The notes under the pieces are model-generated. The model was not told the origin of the DNA. It made no database searches and saw only the letters and a program-made list of their open reading frames with translations. Position numbers and translations under genes: made by a program. Shown here one piece after another: positions 53,959-62,899 of a stretch of DNA of 64,000 bases (within the stretch, counting starts at the first letter, position 1; every line of letters begins with the position of its first letter). The DNA is from DTU013 sp964490975 (GTDB lineage: Bacteria; Bacillota; Clostridia; Acetivibrionales; DTU013): NCBI GenBank assembly GCA_964490975.1, contig CAZBEQ010000012.1:1-64000 (forward strand), written 5' to 3'.

Positions 53959-55143
53959 TTATCCCAGTTTCTCGAAGACCCTTTTGAAGGCTTCCAGCGT
54001 GTAATCCAACTGATCCTTTGTATGAGTTGCGGTGTAACTGGTCCTGATCCTGCATAGACCGGGCTTGACAGCAGGTGATATTACAGGATTAACATAAACT
54101 CCCTCTTCGCGCAGCATTTTCGTTACCACGAGAGTAGGTTCATTTTCATATGTCATTACAGGAACTATCGGTGTGATATCACTATTAGCTTCGTAAATCG
54201 GAATGTCAAGCTTTTTGAAGCCCTGTCTCATATATTGTGATATTTCTCTGAGCTTTTGGATGCGCTCCGGCTCGGCCTGGATTATTTCGAGCGCCGCAAT
54301 GGCTGCCGCAGCGTTTGATGGCGGTATGGAAGCCGAGAAAATGAACGGCCTTGAATTATGTTTTATGAAGTCAATAACATCCTGGCTTCCTGCAACGAAG
54401 CCACCAAGGCTGGCAAGTGATTTACTGAAGGTGCTCATTATCAAGTCGACTTCATCTTCGAGACCGAAGTGTTCTGCCGTACCTCTGCCATGATCACCCA
54501 ATATGCCGAAGGAGTGGGCATCATCAACCATGACCCTGGCACCGTATTTCTTTGCGAGCCGTACTATGGAAGGCAGATCCGCGATATCTCCCTCCATGCT
54601 GAATATACCGTCTACAACAATGAGCTTTCCGTGGTTTTCATCAATCTTGGACAGAAGCCTTTCAAGATCCTCCATATCGTTATGTTCGAATTTGAGTGTC
54701 TTTGCAAAGCTGAGCCTGCAGGCGTCAACTATACTGGCATGATTTTCACAGTCACAGAGGATATAATCATTTCTGCCTGCTATAGCAGTTATGATTCCGA
54801 GATTTGTCTGGAAACCTGTACTGAAGGTGATAGCAGCATCTTTTTTAACAAATTCAGCCAGCTTTTTCTCCAACTCCAGGTGAAGAGTAAGCGTACCGTT
54901 GAGGAACCTTGATCCTGAGCAGCCTGAGCCGAATTTTTCTACTGCTTCTATTGCGGCCTTTTTTACTCTGGGATCAGAAGTGAGTCCGAGGTAATTGTTG
55001 GATCCTACCATTACGGTTTTTATTCCTTCTATAATAACTTCAGTATCCTGTCCTGATTCAAGCGCATGAAAATAAGGATAAAGGCCGGCTGCTAATACTT
55101 CTTTGTAATCAGTGTAATTAAAACATTTTTCAAAGATATCCAT
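53959..55143 (-). CDS. alpha-oxoamine synthase, serine palmitoyltransferase-like
   Basis: A 394-residue PLP enzyme of the family that includes KBL, BioF and serine palmitoyltransferase. PLP-binding Lys241 lies in STFSKSLASLGG, the stacking His135 in CENHASIVD and the Asp/His pair in VDDAHSFG. The N-terminal block LYPYFHALESGQDTEVIIEG and the SGCSGSRFLNGTLTLH segment resemble, from memory, the serine palmitoyltransferases of Bacteroides more than BioF. It would condense an acyl thioester with an amino acid. No bio or tdh gene adjoins it. fabI is convergent on one side and an SDR gene is divergent on the other. Confidence 0.85.
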   Translation of the reverse strand: MDIFEKCFNYTDYKEVLAAGLYPYFHALESGQDTEVIIEGIKTVMVGSNNYLGLTSDPRVKKAAIEAVEKFGSGCSGSRFLNGTLTLHLELEKKLAEFVKKDAAITFSTGFQTNLGIITAIAGRNDYILCDCENHASIVDACRLSFAKTLKFEHNDMEDLERLLSKIDENHGKLIVVDGIFSMEGDIADLPSIVRLAKKYGARVMVDDAHSFGILGDHGRGTAEHFGLEDEVDLIMSTFSKSLASLGGFVAGSQDVIDFIKHNSRPFIFSASIPPSNAAAAIAALEIIQAEPERIQKLREISQYMRQGFKKLDIPIYEANSDITPIVPVMTYENEPTLVVTKMLREEGVYVNPVISPAVKPGLCRIRTSYTATHTKDQLDYTLEAFKRVFEKLG

Positions 55144-55513
55144 AGCTAAGTAATCTCTCCTTCACATTTGTCTGGCAAAATAAAACTTAAACCTCAAATA
55201 TTTTATCACATAATATCCAATAAGTATATATTACATCTTAGGCAAAATATGATAGGATGAAGTATTATTAATCAAGCACGCTTGACATTTTTTCAACTAG
55301 GGTGCAAATTTATGTGCATAATTGTGTATAATAGCCATTACGGTAAACGGATTGATATGATAATGTGATCGATTGTATTGTTATGTAACTTTTGTGCACC
55401 GAAGTTGATTTTTTGTCATTATCTATAGACGCGATCGTATTTATGCTTTATGTTTAATCTATTGAGTTTCTGTGATAAAATGTAAAAAAAGAAATGAGAT
55501 CGGGAGAAGCAAA
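55144..55513. other. divergent promoter region between oxoamine synthase and SDR
   Basis: About 370 bases of AT-rich DNA. TTGACA at 55281 and TATAAT at 55328 are present but are not spaced as one promoter. No palindrome or known RNA was recognised. GGGAGAAGC at the right end serves the SDR gene. Confidence 0.35.
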
Positions 55514-56341
55514 ATGAAAAAGTATTATGGCAATGTTGTACTTATTACAGGGGCATCCTCCGGCATCGGAAAATCATGCGCTGAATATATAGCTGGCCTG
55601 GGCTACAAGGTCTATGGCACCTCTAGGAAGGCTCCTGAAAATGAGTTTGAAGTCAGGGAAAATGAGATAACCATGATCCGGATGGATGTATGCAGCGATG
55701 ATTCCGTTAGTGCGGCAATTGAGAGGATCATTGAACTCGAAGGTGAGATAGGTATCGTTGTCAATAATGCCGGTATGGGGATCGCGGGCGCTGTTGAAGA
55801 TACATCTCCGCAAGAGGCTTTTTTACAGATGGATACCAACTTTTTCGGAGTACACAGGGTCATACGGCAGGTGCTTCCGCATATGAGGAAGAAGGGCAGA
55901 GGGCTGATCATTAATATGTCATCTGTCGGAGCGCTTTTTCCGATACCTTATCAGTCCATGTATGTAGCAGCCAAGGCTGCTGTCGAAGGAATGACAGGAG
56001 CATTGAGGAATGAACTGAGACCATTTGGCATAAAAGTTGCATTTGTTGAACCCGGAGATACAAAAACCGGCTTTACAGGCAGCAGGATAATGACAAGCGA
56101 AAGCGGAGAGGAATCTGCATATAGCGAATATTGTAAAAAGTCCATTGCTGTTATGGAAAGGGATGAAACCAACGGCCCAGATCCGATTGTTGTCGCAAGG
56201 GTTATCGGAAGGCTGGCAAAGAGAAAAAACCCTCCTGTTTGCATAACAGTCGGGCTTCAGTACAAAATACTCGTATTTTTCAAAAGGCTTATTCCAAAAT
56301 CTTTGGAATCCTATGTTTTATCAAAAATGTACAAAGGTTGA
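55514..56341 (+). CDS. short-chain dehydrogenase/reductase, ketosphinganine reductase-like candidate
   Basis: A 275-residue classical SDR: NAD(P) motif TGASSGIGKS (about 11-20), VVNNAGMG, catalytic Ser in INMSSVGALFP and YVAAKAAVEG (Tyr-x3-Lys), then VEPGDTKTGF. The C-terminal tail is hydrophobic and basic (YKILVFFKRLIPKSLESYVLSK), suiting membrane contact as in ketosphinganine reductases. Start chosen at 55514. It is divergent from the oxoamine synthase and convergent (6-base gap) with the glycosyltransferase, so a shared lipid pathway is an inference from context. Confidence 0.85.
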   Translation: MKKYYGNVVLITGASSGIGKSCAEYIAGLGYKVYGTSRKAPENEFEVRENEITMIRMDVCSDDSVSAAIERIIELEGEIGIVVNNAGMGIAGAVEDTSPQEAFLQMDTNFFGVHRVIRQVLPHMRKKGRGLIINMSSVGALFPIPYQSMYVAAKAAVEGMTGALRNELRPFGIKVAFVEPGDTKTGFTGSRIMTSESGEESAYSEYCKKSIAVMERDETNGPDPIVVARVIGRLAKRKNPPVCITVGLQYKILVFFKRLIPKSLESYVLSKMYKG

Positions 56342-56347
56342 TCGATG

Positions 56348-57658
56348 CTATCTGAGGAGAGGGGAGTAATGCCTCTCCATTTTTCCTGTTGCAAGGACCT
56401 CCATGATCTTGCTTGCGCCGAGTTTTCTTGCATAAAGGAAGCCATCCCAGGCTGCAAGCGAGAGCTTGCCATCTACAAGGTAATCGGTGATCCATTCACT
56501 ACAGTACTGAGGATCAGACTGGTGAAGACCGGCGCCGAGATCACGCAGCCAGCGCTGATTGTAGACTTCGTGAGGACCTATTGGCGGGGCGATTATGATC
56601 GGTATCCCAAGGCCGCAGTAGAAGGAAAGCTCTGATGGTTTGGTCCACAAAATGTCGGTATCTCTCATAATTTCATTGAACTGCCGGAAGTATTCGTTTT
56701 TATCCTTATTAAAAATTATCCGGATTCCATCTGACATAGCTAATCCATATTTCTGTATAAGCTTTTCGAAATAGTCATTAACTTCCTGCCTGTGAGCAGC
56801 GATAAGATTCAAGCGGATCTTGCCTTCTTTGATCATGTTTGACAGACTTTTCACGGCACTGCCCGCGATCTCAGCCTGAGCTCCGGCTCCGCCGACTGCA
56901 TATGTCAATGTTATAGGGCCTGCTTCTTCGTTAGGATCCCAATCGTCACCAAGATAGTATCTGACCTCTTCGCCGTGGATTACTCTGAAACGCTTTGTGG
57001 GATCGAGCCGGATCAATCTTTTTGCCAGATCCCTTCGCAGTATGCCCATATTTTTTCCTATATTCTCCTGTGGTAGAGGAAAGCCGGTCAGAAAGATCCT
57101 TTCATCCGGTACGCCATATTCCTTCAGACGCCGCATAGCGTTGCCGCAGGGGGCAAAATATACGATCCTGCTCTCATGTGATCTTTCTGCTACCCAAACT
57201 CGGTTTATATCAGCATCACAAATAATACAGTAGACAGGAAGGTCAGTAAGCTCTTCCGCTGCTATTGCCGCAGCATAGAACGATGTAACAACAGGCAGCC
57301 GCTGGGTGTCGAGCTTCAGGCTCATTCCCTTTCCCATACCGCGGTCGATAAGCGTATAAAGTGATTTTACCTGCAGGGACGGTCCTGATTGATCGCGTCT
57401 GGGATAATAAGGCGAAATATTCTGGAGCTTTTCAAGGAAACTGAATAAATATGAACCGATGAGAGGAAGCCTTCTGATTCTTGATAAGGACTCATAGGAG
57501 TTCTGGAATATTTTCCATTGCCTCTTCTCCTTTTTTTGACACATTTCATCTTCGCCGAATAGCTGAACACCGCCATAGGCCAGATCCCTCAAAGGATATG
57601 TTGCTCTCTGATGGCCCAAGCCCATATTCGCAGATATGATCCATGCACTGTTTTCCAT
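56348..57658 (-). CDS. GT-B fold glycosyltransferase-like protein (MGDG synthase-like N-terminus)
   Basis: A 436-residue protein. The N-terminus WIISANMGLGHQRATYPLRDLA has the GLGH motif of MurG/MGDG synthase-type enzymes, and later blocks (LPVYCIICDADINRVWVAE, ITLTYAVGGAGAQAE, ILWTKPSELSFYCGLGIPIIIAPPIGPHE) match the two Rossmann halves of a GT-B enzyme with a nucleotide-sugar site. It may glycosylate a lipid. Start at 57658 after GGAGGCGGCG. No membrane helix is present, so it would be peripheral. Confidence 0.7.
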   Translation of the reverse strand: MENSAWIISANMGLGHQRATYPLRDLAYGGVQLFGEDEMCQKKEKRQWKIFQNSYESLSRIRRLPLIGSYLFSFLEKLQNISPYYPRRDQSGPSLQVKSLYTLIDRGMGKGMSLKLDTQRLPVVTSFYAAAIAAEELTDLPVYCIICDADINRVWVAERSHESRIVYFAPCGNAMRRLKEYGVPDERIFLTGFPLPQENIGKNMGILRRDLAKRLIRLDPTKRFRVIHGEEVRYYLGDDWDPNEEAGPITLTYAVGGAGAQAEIAGSAVKSLSNMIKEGKIRLNLIAAHRQEVNDYFEKLIQKYGLAMSDGIRIIFNKDKNEYFRQFNEIMRDTDILWTKPSELSFYCGLGIPIIIAPPIGPHEVYNQRWLRDLGAGLHQSDPQYCSEWITDYLVDGKLSLAAWDGFLYARKLGASKIMEVLATGKMERHYSPLLR

Positions 57659-57759
57659 ACGCCGCCTCCAGTAACAAAGGTTATGTAAGCATATAAATAT
57701 TTTAGCAGATATTGACGGAGTATGAAAGATAAATACTGAAATGATGCAAGCTTGATAAA

Positions 57760-57792
57760 AACAAAAAGAGATAAGCAACTAAGCCTATCTCT
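57760..57792 (-). terminator. terminator of the pspC gene
   Basis: On the minus strand: AGAGATAGGC, short loop, GCTTATCTCT, then TTTTTGTTTTT. Confidence 0.65.
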
Positions 57793-57875
57793 CGACTAAC
57801 GTTATAACACTTCGGTTCAAAGAAAACTTTTCGAGAAGTGGGGGACATTTTTGACGCCTCGTTATAAACAGTTTT

Positions 57876-58082
57876 TTACCAATTGTTATATTTGCAGCTG
57901 CTGCGTCTGGGTATCACTATCCAGGCTATGAAATATGCAAGTAGTCCGACCCCTTCCAGGAAAATCGAAAGGAACCAGAGCAGCCTGACGATCGTAGGGT
58001 CTATTCCAAAGTATTCTCCAATACCTCCGCATACGCCACCAATTTTTCTATTGGAATCAGATAAGTAAATTCTTCTATCCAT
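57876..58082 (-). CDS. PspC-domain membrane protein
   Basis: A 68-residue protein consisting of one PspC domain: RKIGGVCGGIGEYFGIDPTIVRLLW followed by a hydrophobic helix (FLSIFLEGVGLLAYFIAWIVI) and PRR. It belongs to the phage-shock/envelope-stress group. The start is set at 58082 (MDRRIYL), with AAAGGAGTG before it; a GTG at 58091 is less likely. Confidence 0.88.
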   Translation of the reverse strand: MDRRIYLSDSNRKIGGVCGGIGEYFGIDPTIVRLLWFLSIFLEGVGLLAYFIAWIVIPRRSSCKYNNW

Positions 58083-58187
58083 ATCATACACTCCTTTTAC
58101 AAATGATCTCTTTCAGCAATTTATGTTTTACATTAAATCATACGTATTGAAGGTGTACGTGTCTGATTTTATTTTCGCATTTTTATG

Positions 58188-58859
58188 TCAAGTTCTGATG
58201 AGGTCAGAAATCTTATTTTTCAGGATCATATCGGCAAAGCCTCCCGGCTTGATCCGTTCCTGGACTATGATACCGCCTCTTGTCTCATCACCATATCTGT
58301 GAAAGTCTGAACCGGACAGCATTTTCAGTTTGTTGTCCCGGGCAAATTCAAGGGCTAGATGGTTTGCTGAATCATGCCTCGGATTGCCATTATACACTTC
58401 GACTCCGTCAATGAGCTCAGGTGCGGCAGTTACCATGTTTGCCCGGAAGGGGTGAGCCTGGACGATCACGATGCCGTTGCCTGCGGTTAGCTTCCGAAAG
58501 TTCTTCAGTCCGAGCTTGTATAGCTTTTTGTTCGCTTTGAGGAATTCCTCGTCAAAGCCATATATCAGATAGTCATTTGGATTCTCATCAAAACGCAGTT
58601 CCATACCAAGATGGATGTCCACACCGAGTTTTTGTCCCTCTTCAAGCGCACAATGATAGCCTTCCAGATAAAAGCCGATTTTTCTCTCCCATTTGCTCAA
58701 TGGATACATATCAAAGAATCGCCTGGAATAATGGTCGGTTACAACAATACCTGTATACCCAGCTTCATGGTAAAGCCTTACTGCCGCGGCCGCAGGCACT
58801 TTCCCGCAGGGACTGGTTTCATTGGTGTGAAAATGTGTTTCGTATTTATATATATCCAT
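58188..58859 (-). CDS. PHP-domain phosphoesterase
   Basis: A 223-residue PHP protein: first metal motif ETHFHTNETS, then VVTDHYS, LGMELRF (Glu), IVQAHPFR, and DGVEVYNGN with GSDFHRYGD at the end. All the usual His, Asp and Glu metal ligands are seen. The family includes histidinol phosphatase and nucleoside 3',5'-bisphosphate phosphatases. Substrate unknown. Start at 58859, with a weak AAGAGTGG. Confidence 0.85.
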   Translation of the reverse strand: MDIYKYETHFHTNETSPCGKVPAAAAVRLYHEAGYTGIVVTDHYSRRFFDMYPLSKWERKIGFYLEGYHCALEEGQKLGVDIHLGMELRFDENPNDYLIYGFDEEFLKANKKLYKLGLKNFRKLTAGNGIVIVQAHPFRANMVTAAPELIDGVEVYNGNPRHDSANHLALEFARDNKLKMLSGSDFHRYGDETRGGIIVQERIKPGGFADMILKNKISDLIRT

Positions 58860-58999
58860 AAAGTCCACTCTTAAGGCAAGTTTTTTCTGATTATAGCATA
58901 TTTTTATTTAAATGTATTTATCGGGATGAATATTATTATATAATATTTATTGGGAATGGCATGGAAAGTTAAGGCAAATTGGTAAGGGAGGACTTTTGT

Positions 59000-60196
59000 A
59001 TGATCAGGGAGGGTATTTTACGTTTCATATACCAGGCTGCCAGTATGCAGCGGTGGAATGATCATATCAGGCCGGGTAAAGGCTTTACCGAACTGGATAA
59101 GCAGGCGCATAAGCTCTTCTATGCGTATATTCTTGGAAAGCTTGAGGAGGAGACCTGCCCTGTTGACTGGATAAAGCTGATGGAAGGTGCAATATTCGAG
59201 TTCCTCCACAGGATATTGCTTACTGATATAAAACCAGCAATATTCCATATGCTTATGGAAAAGCATGGACAGCAGCTAAACAAGCTAGTGATGGACAGGC
59301 TTGCAGAGATCGGCATAAATGATATACCAAGGGGCTTCGGAAAGAGAATGGAACAGTACCTCTTGGATCCTGAGTACAGCTTGCATGAAAAAAAGATACT
59401 CAATGCATCGCACTATATGGTGACCAACTGGGAGTTTGACATAATATATCGTATGAACGAAGGCCTTTACGGAATTGAGGAGACAAAAAGGAATCTGCAG
59501 AAGCAGTTGGAGGAACACCAGAATATTGATGGCGTCCGTAAGCTTGTTTTCAACCAGGGAGCGTCGGATTTTCTCAACCTGATAGGACAGCTGAGGTTCC
59601 AGCAGAGATGGGCGCAGACACAGAGGATACCTGAGACCTCGGTAGCAGGTCACATGTTGATAGTGGCGTTGTTTTCATATATATTGACTCTGGAGTTCGA
59701 CGCGTGCGACAAGCGGAGGTATAATAATTTCTTTGCAGGCTTGTTCCATGACCTGCCGGAGGTTTTGACAAGAGATATAATATCGCCTGTGAAAAATTCT
59801 ATTGATGGTCTGGGAGAGCTGATAAAGACGATCGAGGATATGCAGATGGAAGAGATGCTGCTCCCGTTACTGCCTGAAAAATGGAGGCAGGAGATACGAT
59901 ATTTTACTGAGGATGAATTTACATGCAAGATAGTTCTGGATGATAAAATCATACAGGTCAGCACTGATAAAATAAATGAATACTACAATGAGGATTTGTT
60001 TTCTCCTGTGGATGGCAGTATAATAGAGTTCTGTGACAAGTTTGCCGCATATATGGAGGCATATCTGTCAATTAAGCATGGCATTTCTTCTAAAAATCTG
60101 GTTGATGGGCACAAGGATCTTTACAGCAGGTTCGCAAGGACTAATATTGCAGGCATTGATGCAGGTGTCCTGTTTGACTATTTCCGTCTGGACTAA
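59000..60196 (+). CDS. HD-domain phosphohydrolase
   Basis: A 398-residue protein. The central part has an HD domain of the YfbR type: SVAGHMLIVALFSYILTLEF (first His, about 214), NNFFAGLFHDLPEVLTRDI (HD pair followed by PE) and further Asp in STDKINEYYNEDLF. YfbR hydrolyses deoxynucleoside 5'-monophosphates, but this protein has a long N-terminal helical region of about 200 residues without a known match. Start at 59000 after GGGAGGAC. A small unknown gene follows closely. Confidence 0.82.
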   Translation: MIREGILRFIYQAASMQRWNDHIRPGKGFTELDKQAHKLFYAYILGKLEEETCPVDWIKLMEGAIFEFLHRILLTDIKPAIFHMLMEKHGQQLNKLVMDRLAEIGINDIPRGFGKRMEQYLLDPEYSLHEKKILNASHYMVTNWEFDIIYRMNEGLYGIEETKRNLQKQLEEHQNIDGVRKLVFNQGASDFLNLIGQLRFQQRWAQTQRIPETSVAGHMLIVALFSYILTLEFDACDKRRYNNFFAGLFHDLPEVLTRDIISPVKNSIDGLGELIKTIEDMQMEEMLLPLLPEKWRQEIRYFTEDEFTCKIVLDDKIIQVSTDKINEYYNEDLFSPVDGSIIEFCDKFAAYMEAYLSIKHGISSKNLVDGHKDLYSRFARTNIAGIDAGVLFDYFRLD

Positions 60197-60233
60197 TGAA
60201 AGGGTCGGAGCTTTTGTTCTGAATGAGGATCGC

Positions 60234-60866
60234 ATGAATAAGCTTATGGGGTTTTATGAGTTGAAGAGTTTAAATATTCCTACAGTGCCGTGGAAGCTTT
60301 TCAGCACCGATACTGTGCTGGATCCTGACCTGCTGTGGACTGTAAGGGTAGCTACTACAGCCGGAAGCGACCTCAATCTGCCCAGAGCTGTTGGAGTGGG
60401 TGCCGATGAGGCTTATTTGAAGGGCAAGGCATTTCTTAAGGAATTTGCTTATAAAGGCATTGTTATATATTATCCCTACTTTATAGCTGAAAAGAGCGGA
60501 GTGCTGGATTTGAACAGCCAAAGGACCGTAATAGAGGCAGTTGAAAGGGATCTTTGGAATCTTGTGACCTATGGCAGAAAAAATGTTACTGTGATAGCGC
60601 AAACCGCCCAACCGCAAAGCGCAGGTGTACAAAGCGCAGCCGGAGATCTTCAATTTTCAGGAGATGAAGCCTTTCTCCTGCCTGATGAAATAAAGGAGCT
60701 TATTAGGTATGGTGCTTTAATACGCGGCAGATATAGGGATGAAATAAATGTGGGGGGCTCGATCCTTGCCGAGTGGAGCTATGCATACAACACTGATAGA
60801 AGTCACATGCCCGTCGGGGACAGATATCTGGTTTTCTATGAACTAAGAGGGCTCCCTGTGCTTTGA
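60234..60866 (+). CDS. conserved-looking protein of unknown function
   Basis: A 210-residue soluble protein starting at the ATG at 60234 (GAGGATCGC before it), 37 bases after the HD-domain gene and probably co-transcribed. Notable blocks: LWTVRVATTAGSDLNLPRAVG, KGIVIYYPYFIAEKSGVLD, and a C-terminal EWSYAYNTDRSHMPVGDRYLVFYELRG. No membrane helix, no recognised family. Its last 31 bases overlap the end of the convergent YwaF-like gene. Confidence 0.65.
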   Translation: MNKLMGFYELKSLNIPTVPWKLFSTDTVLDPDLLWTVRVATTAGSDLNLPRAVGVGADEAYLKGKAFLKEFAYKGIVIYYPYFIAEKSGVLDLNSQRTVIEAVERDLWNLVTYGRKNVTVIAQTAQPQSAGVQSAAGDLQFSGDEAFLLPDEIKELIRYGALIRGRYRDEINVGGSILAEWSYAYNTDRSHMPVGDRYLVFYELRGLPVL

Positions 60867-61576
60867 TGTTTTTTGCCAGATGCAAAAGGCAGGTACAATA
60901 GTATGAATAATACCAGTGCCACTGCCTCAAGAGATAATATGTACCATGGCCAGGGACCGAGCAGGTCCAGCAACGAACCGTCGGGTTTCCGGCTAAGGAA
61001 GAGGTAGTTCCCGCCTGTCAGTTTATTTATCGGTATAATGATGGCAGCGTAGGCGTTTGTGATCAGGAATGTTCTGATGACTGATCTGCTGGATGGCCTG
61101 AATTTTTCAATTGCCAGTATATATACGCAGACAAACAGGATAGCCCAGTGGGATATGAAGTACTGGTAATATACAAAGTGGGGGAAGGTATAAGGGCCTA
61201 TTGAGGGAGTAAGCAGTGCCTGTGTCGCGCCTCCAAATCCCCAGTAGTAAAGCAGCTCCGACAACAGCTGTTTTTTTGTCAGCAGGACTGCTATTGTCAG
61301 GAAAAGTGAAAGATCGCACAGCTGCAGCGGAAGTGTGATCTCCAGTGACCACTCGCCAGCCGCTGTATACCAAATATAAATAGAAGCCTGCTGTATAGTA
61401 ATAAATGCTGTAAGTATATATCTGAATGTTTTTTTTGCTTTGTCAGCTATTATAAGTTTTCGGAAAAAAACTAATGCTAAACACAAAATAACTGTGATTA
61501 TCAGTGGTATTGTGTGATGCCACGAGTAAGGCACCATATTTCCATTGCTTTCGCCAAAGATGATCCGGTTTTCCAT
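60836..61576 (-). CDS. YwaF-family (TIGR02206) integral membrane protein
   Basis: A 246-residue protein with about six membrane helices and the YwaF signature residues: SWHHTIPLIITV near the start, LPLQLCDLSLFLT, LLYYWGFGGATQALLTPSI, FPHFVYYQYFISHWAI, NKLTGGNYLFLSRKPDGSLLDLLGPWPWY. Function of the family is unknown. Start at 61576 (MENRI) with GGGAGG 13 bases upstream. It overlaps the end of the unknown gene on the other strand by 31 bases. Confidence 0.85.
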   Translation of the reverse strand: MENRIIFGESNGNMVPYSWHHTIPLIITVILCLALVFFRKLIIADKAKKTFRYILTAFITIQQASIYIWYTAAGEWSLEITLPLQLCDLSLFLTIAVLLTKKQLLSELLYYWGFGGATQALLTPSIGPYTFPHFVYYQYFISHWAILFVCVYILAIEKFRPSSRSVIRTFLITNAYAAIIIPINKLTGGNYLFLSRKPDGSLLDLLGPWPWYILSLEAVALVLFILLYLPFASGKKHQSTGSPLSS

Positions 61577-61759
61577 TTTATGGCCAGCCTCCCTTTCTGA
61601 TATTTCTAACATATTCCATTATATCAATAAATATGTGATGGCGACAGGTTTCAGTAAAACGAACAGGTGAATATATTGATATTGACGTTACTATCCGTTT
61701 TCATTAGATACTAAAGTGATGGATGGTAAAAAACCCCTGACTGGTCAGTGAGGAATAGT

Positions 61760-62734
61760 ATGGACAGGAAAAATGCAGATGAGGGTACAAAGCCAAAACA
61801 TATGAAGAAAAATTCAGTTAAAAAGAATCATATGTCGGAATATGTAACATCACAGCTTCCTGATGGTGCGGTGATCGACTTTATTTTTTATGAGGATTTC
61901 GATAATGATAGCCGGAAGGAGGCTGTCATTGGTATTACCAGGTTTTCTCCTTTTCCGCCGGACTCTGCTGTTCTCATAATAAAAAAGGGAAAGCGGGGAG
62001 AAATAGGTCATGTTTGGCTAACATTACAGAATGAAGGCGCGGAGTGCGATGAAGCCGGTGTGTTCGATAATGCTGCAGTTGCCGACATAGATGGTGACGG
62101 ACTGCCGGAGCTTGTGATTTCCCGTGTTATAAGCCATGAACATGATATTGAGATACTGGTTGTTGACTGGATGGTACAAACCGCATATTTAGCGTGGCGC
62201 AGCGAAAGAACATTTTTTCATGGCAGCATGGAGGTGGATGACATCGATAATGATGGAATGAGCGAAATAATAGCTGAGTGTGGCACACAGGACGGCAATG
62301 ATGTATTGTCATTGGAGAATGGCTGTTATCACGTCAGGGAAAGTTATCTGTACAAATGGGATGGAACAGGGCTCTTTTCCAGACCATACAACGTGAGCAT
62401 GCCATATGTCAGCTACAATATTGCTGTGGATTTCTTGAAAATGTTATGGAAGCGCGATTTTAAACGAGCGTATGAGATGGTGATCCTACCTTCTTTTTTA
62501 GGCCTTGCCGGATTGGATGACAGCGGCGTGCAGGCATTCAAAAATTATATCGAGAAAAGAATTTACCCTGCTCTGTCACGCAACATCATTAATGGGAAAC
62601 TGATTCCTGCCGAACCCTATGATACCTGCTGCCGGTTTTCAGGTGTGGAGGATGATTTTACAATAGAGCTTATAAAGACCGGAAGCACTGCAAAAGTATG
62701 CAGCCTGATAATTTCAAAGAAAAATGTTGAGTAG
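61760..62734 (+). CDS. VCBS/FG-GAP-like repeat protein of unknown function
   Basis: A 324-residue protein with three calcium-loop-like repeats: FDNDSRKEAVIG, IDGDGLPELVIS and IDNDGMSEIIAE (about residues 50-165), the DxDxDG pattern of VCBS/FG-GAP beta-propeller blades. The C-terminal half is alpha/beta with LKMLWKRDFKRAYEMV. There is no signal peptide, so it appears to be cytoplasmic, which is unusual for the repeat type. Start set at 61760 after GTGAGG; a GTG at 61748 is also in frame. Confidence 0.65.
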   Translation: MDRKNADEGTKPKHMKKNSVKKNHMSEYVTSQLPDGAVIDFIFYEDFDNDSRKEAVIGITRFSPFPPDSAVLIIKKGKRGEIGHVWLTLQNEGAECDEAGVFDNAAVADIDGDGLPELVISRVISHEHDIEILVVDWMVQTAYLAWRSERTFFHGSMEVDDIDNDGMSEIIAECGTQDGNDVLSLENGCYHVRESYLYKWDGTGLFSRPYNVSMPYVSYNIAVDFLKMLWKRDFKRAYEMVILPSFLGLAGLDDSGVQAFKNYIEKRIYPALSRNIINGKLIPAEPYDTCCRFSGVEDDFTIELIKTGSTAKVCSLIISKKNVE

Positions 62735-62798
62735 AATGTTATCAAATTATGGAACATTACATGATATTTATTCGTCATATATCAAAGAATGACTTTTA

Positions 62799-62827
62799 TT
62801 GAATACAAATCCTTGATATGATATTAT
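62799..62827 (+). promoter_or_regulatory. promoter of the PP2C-like gene
   Basis: TTGAAT (62799-62804), 17 bases, TATTAT (62822-62827), about 70 bases before the start codon. Confidence 0.5.
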
Positions 62828-62899
62828 GTTATTGGAATCATACATTTCATTTCATGTATTCTTTTTAAGTGTTCTTACGGAAGATAAGGAGGTATAAAT

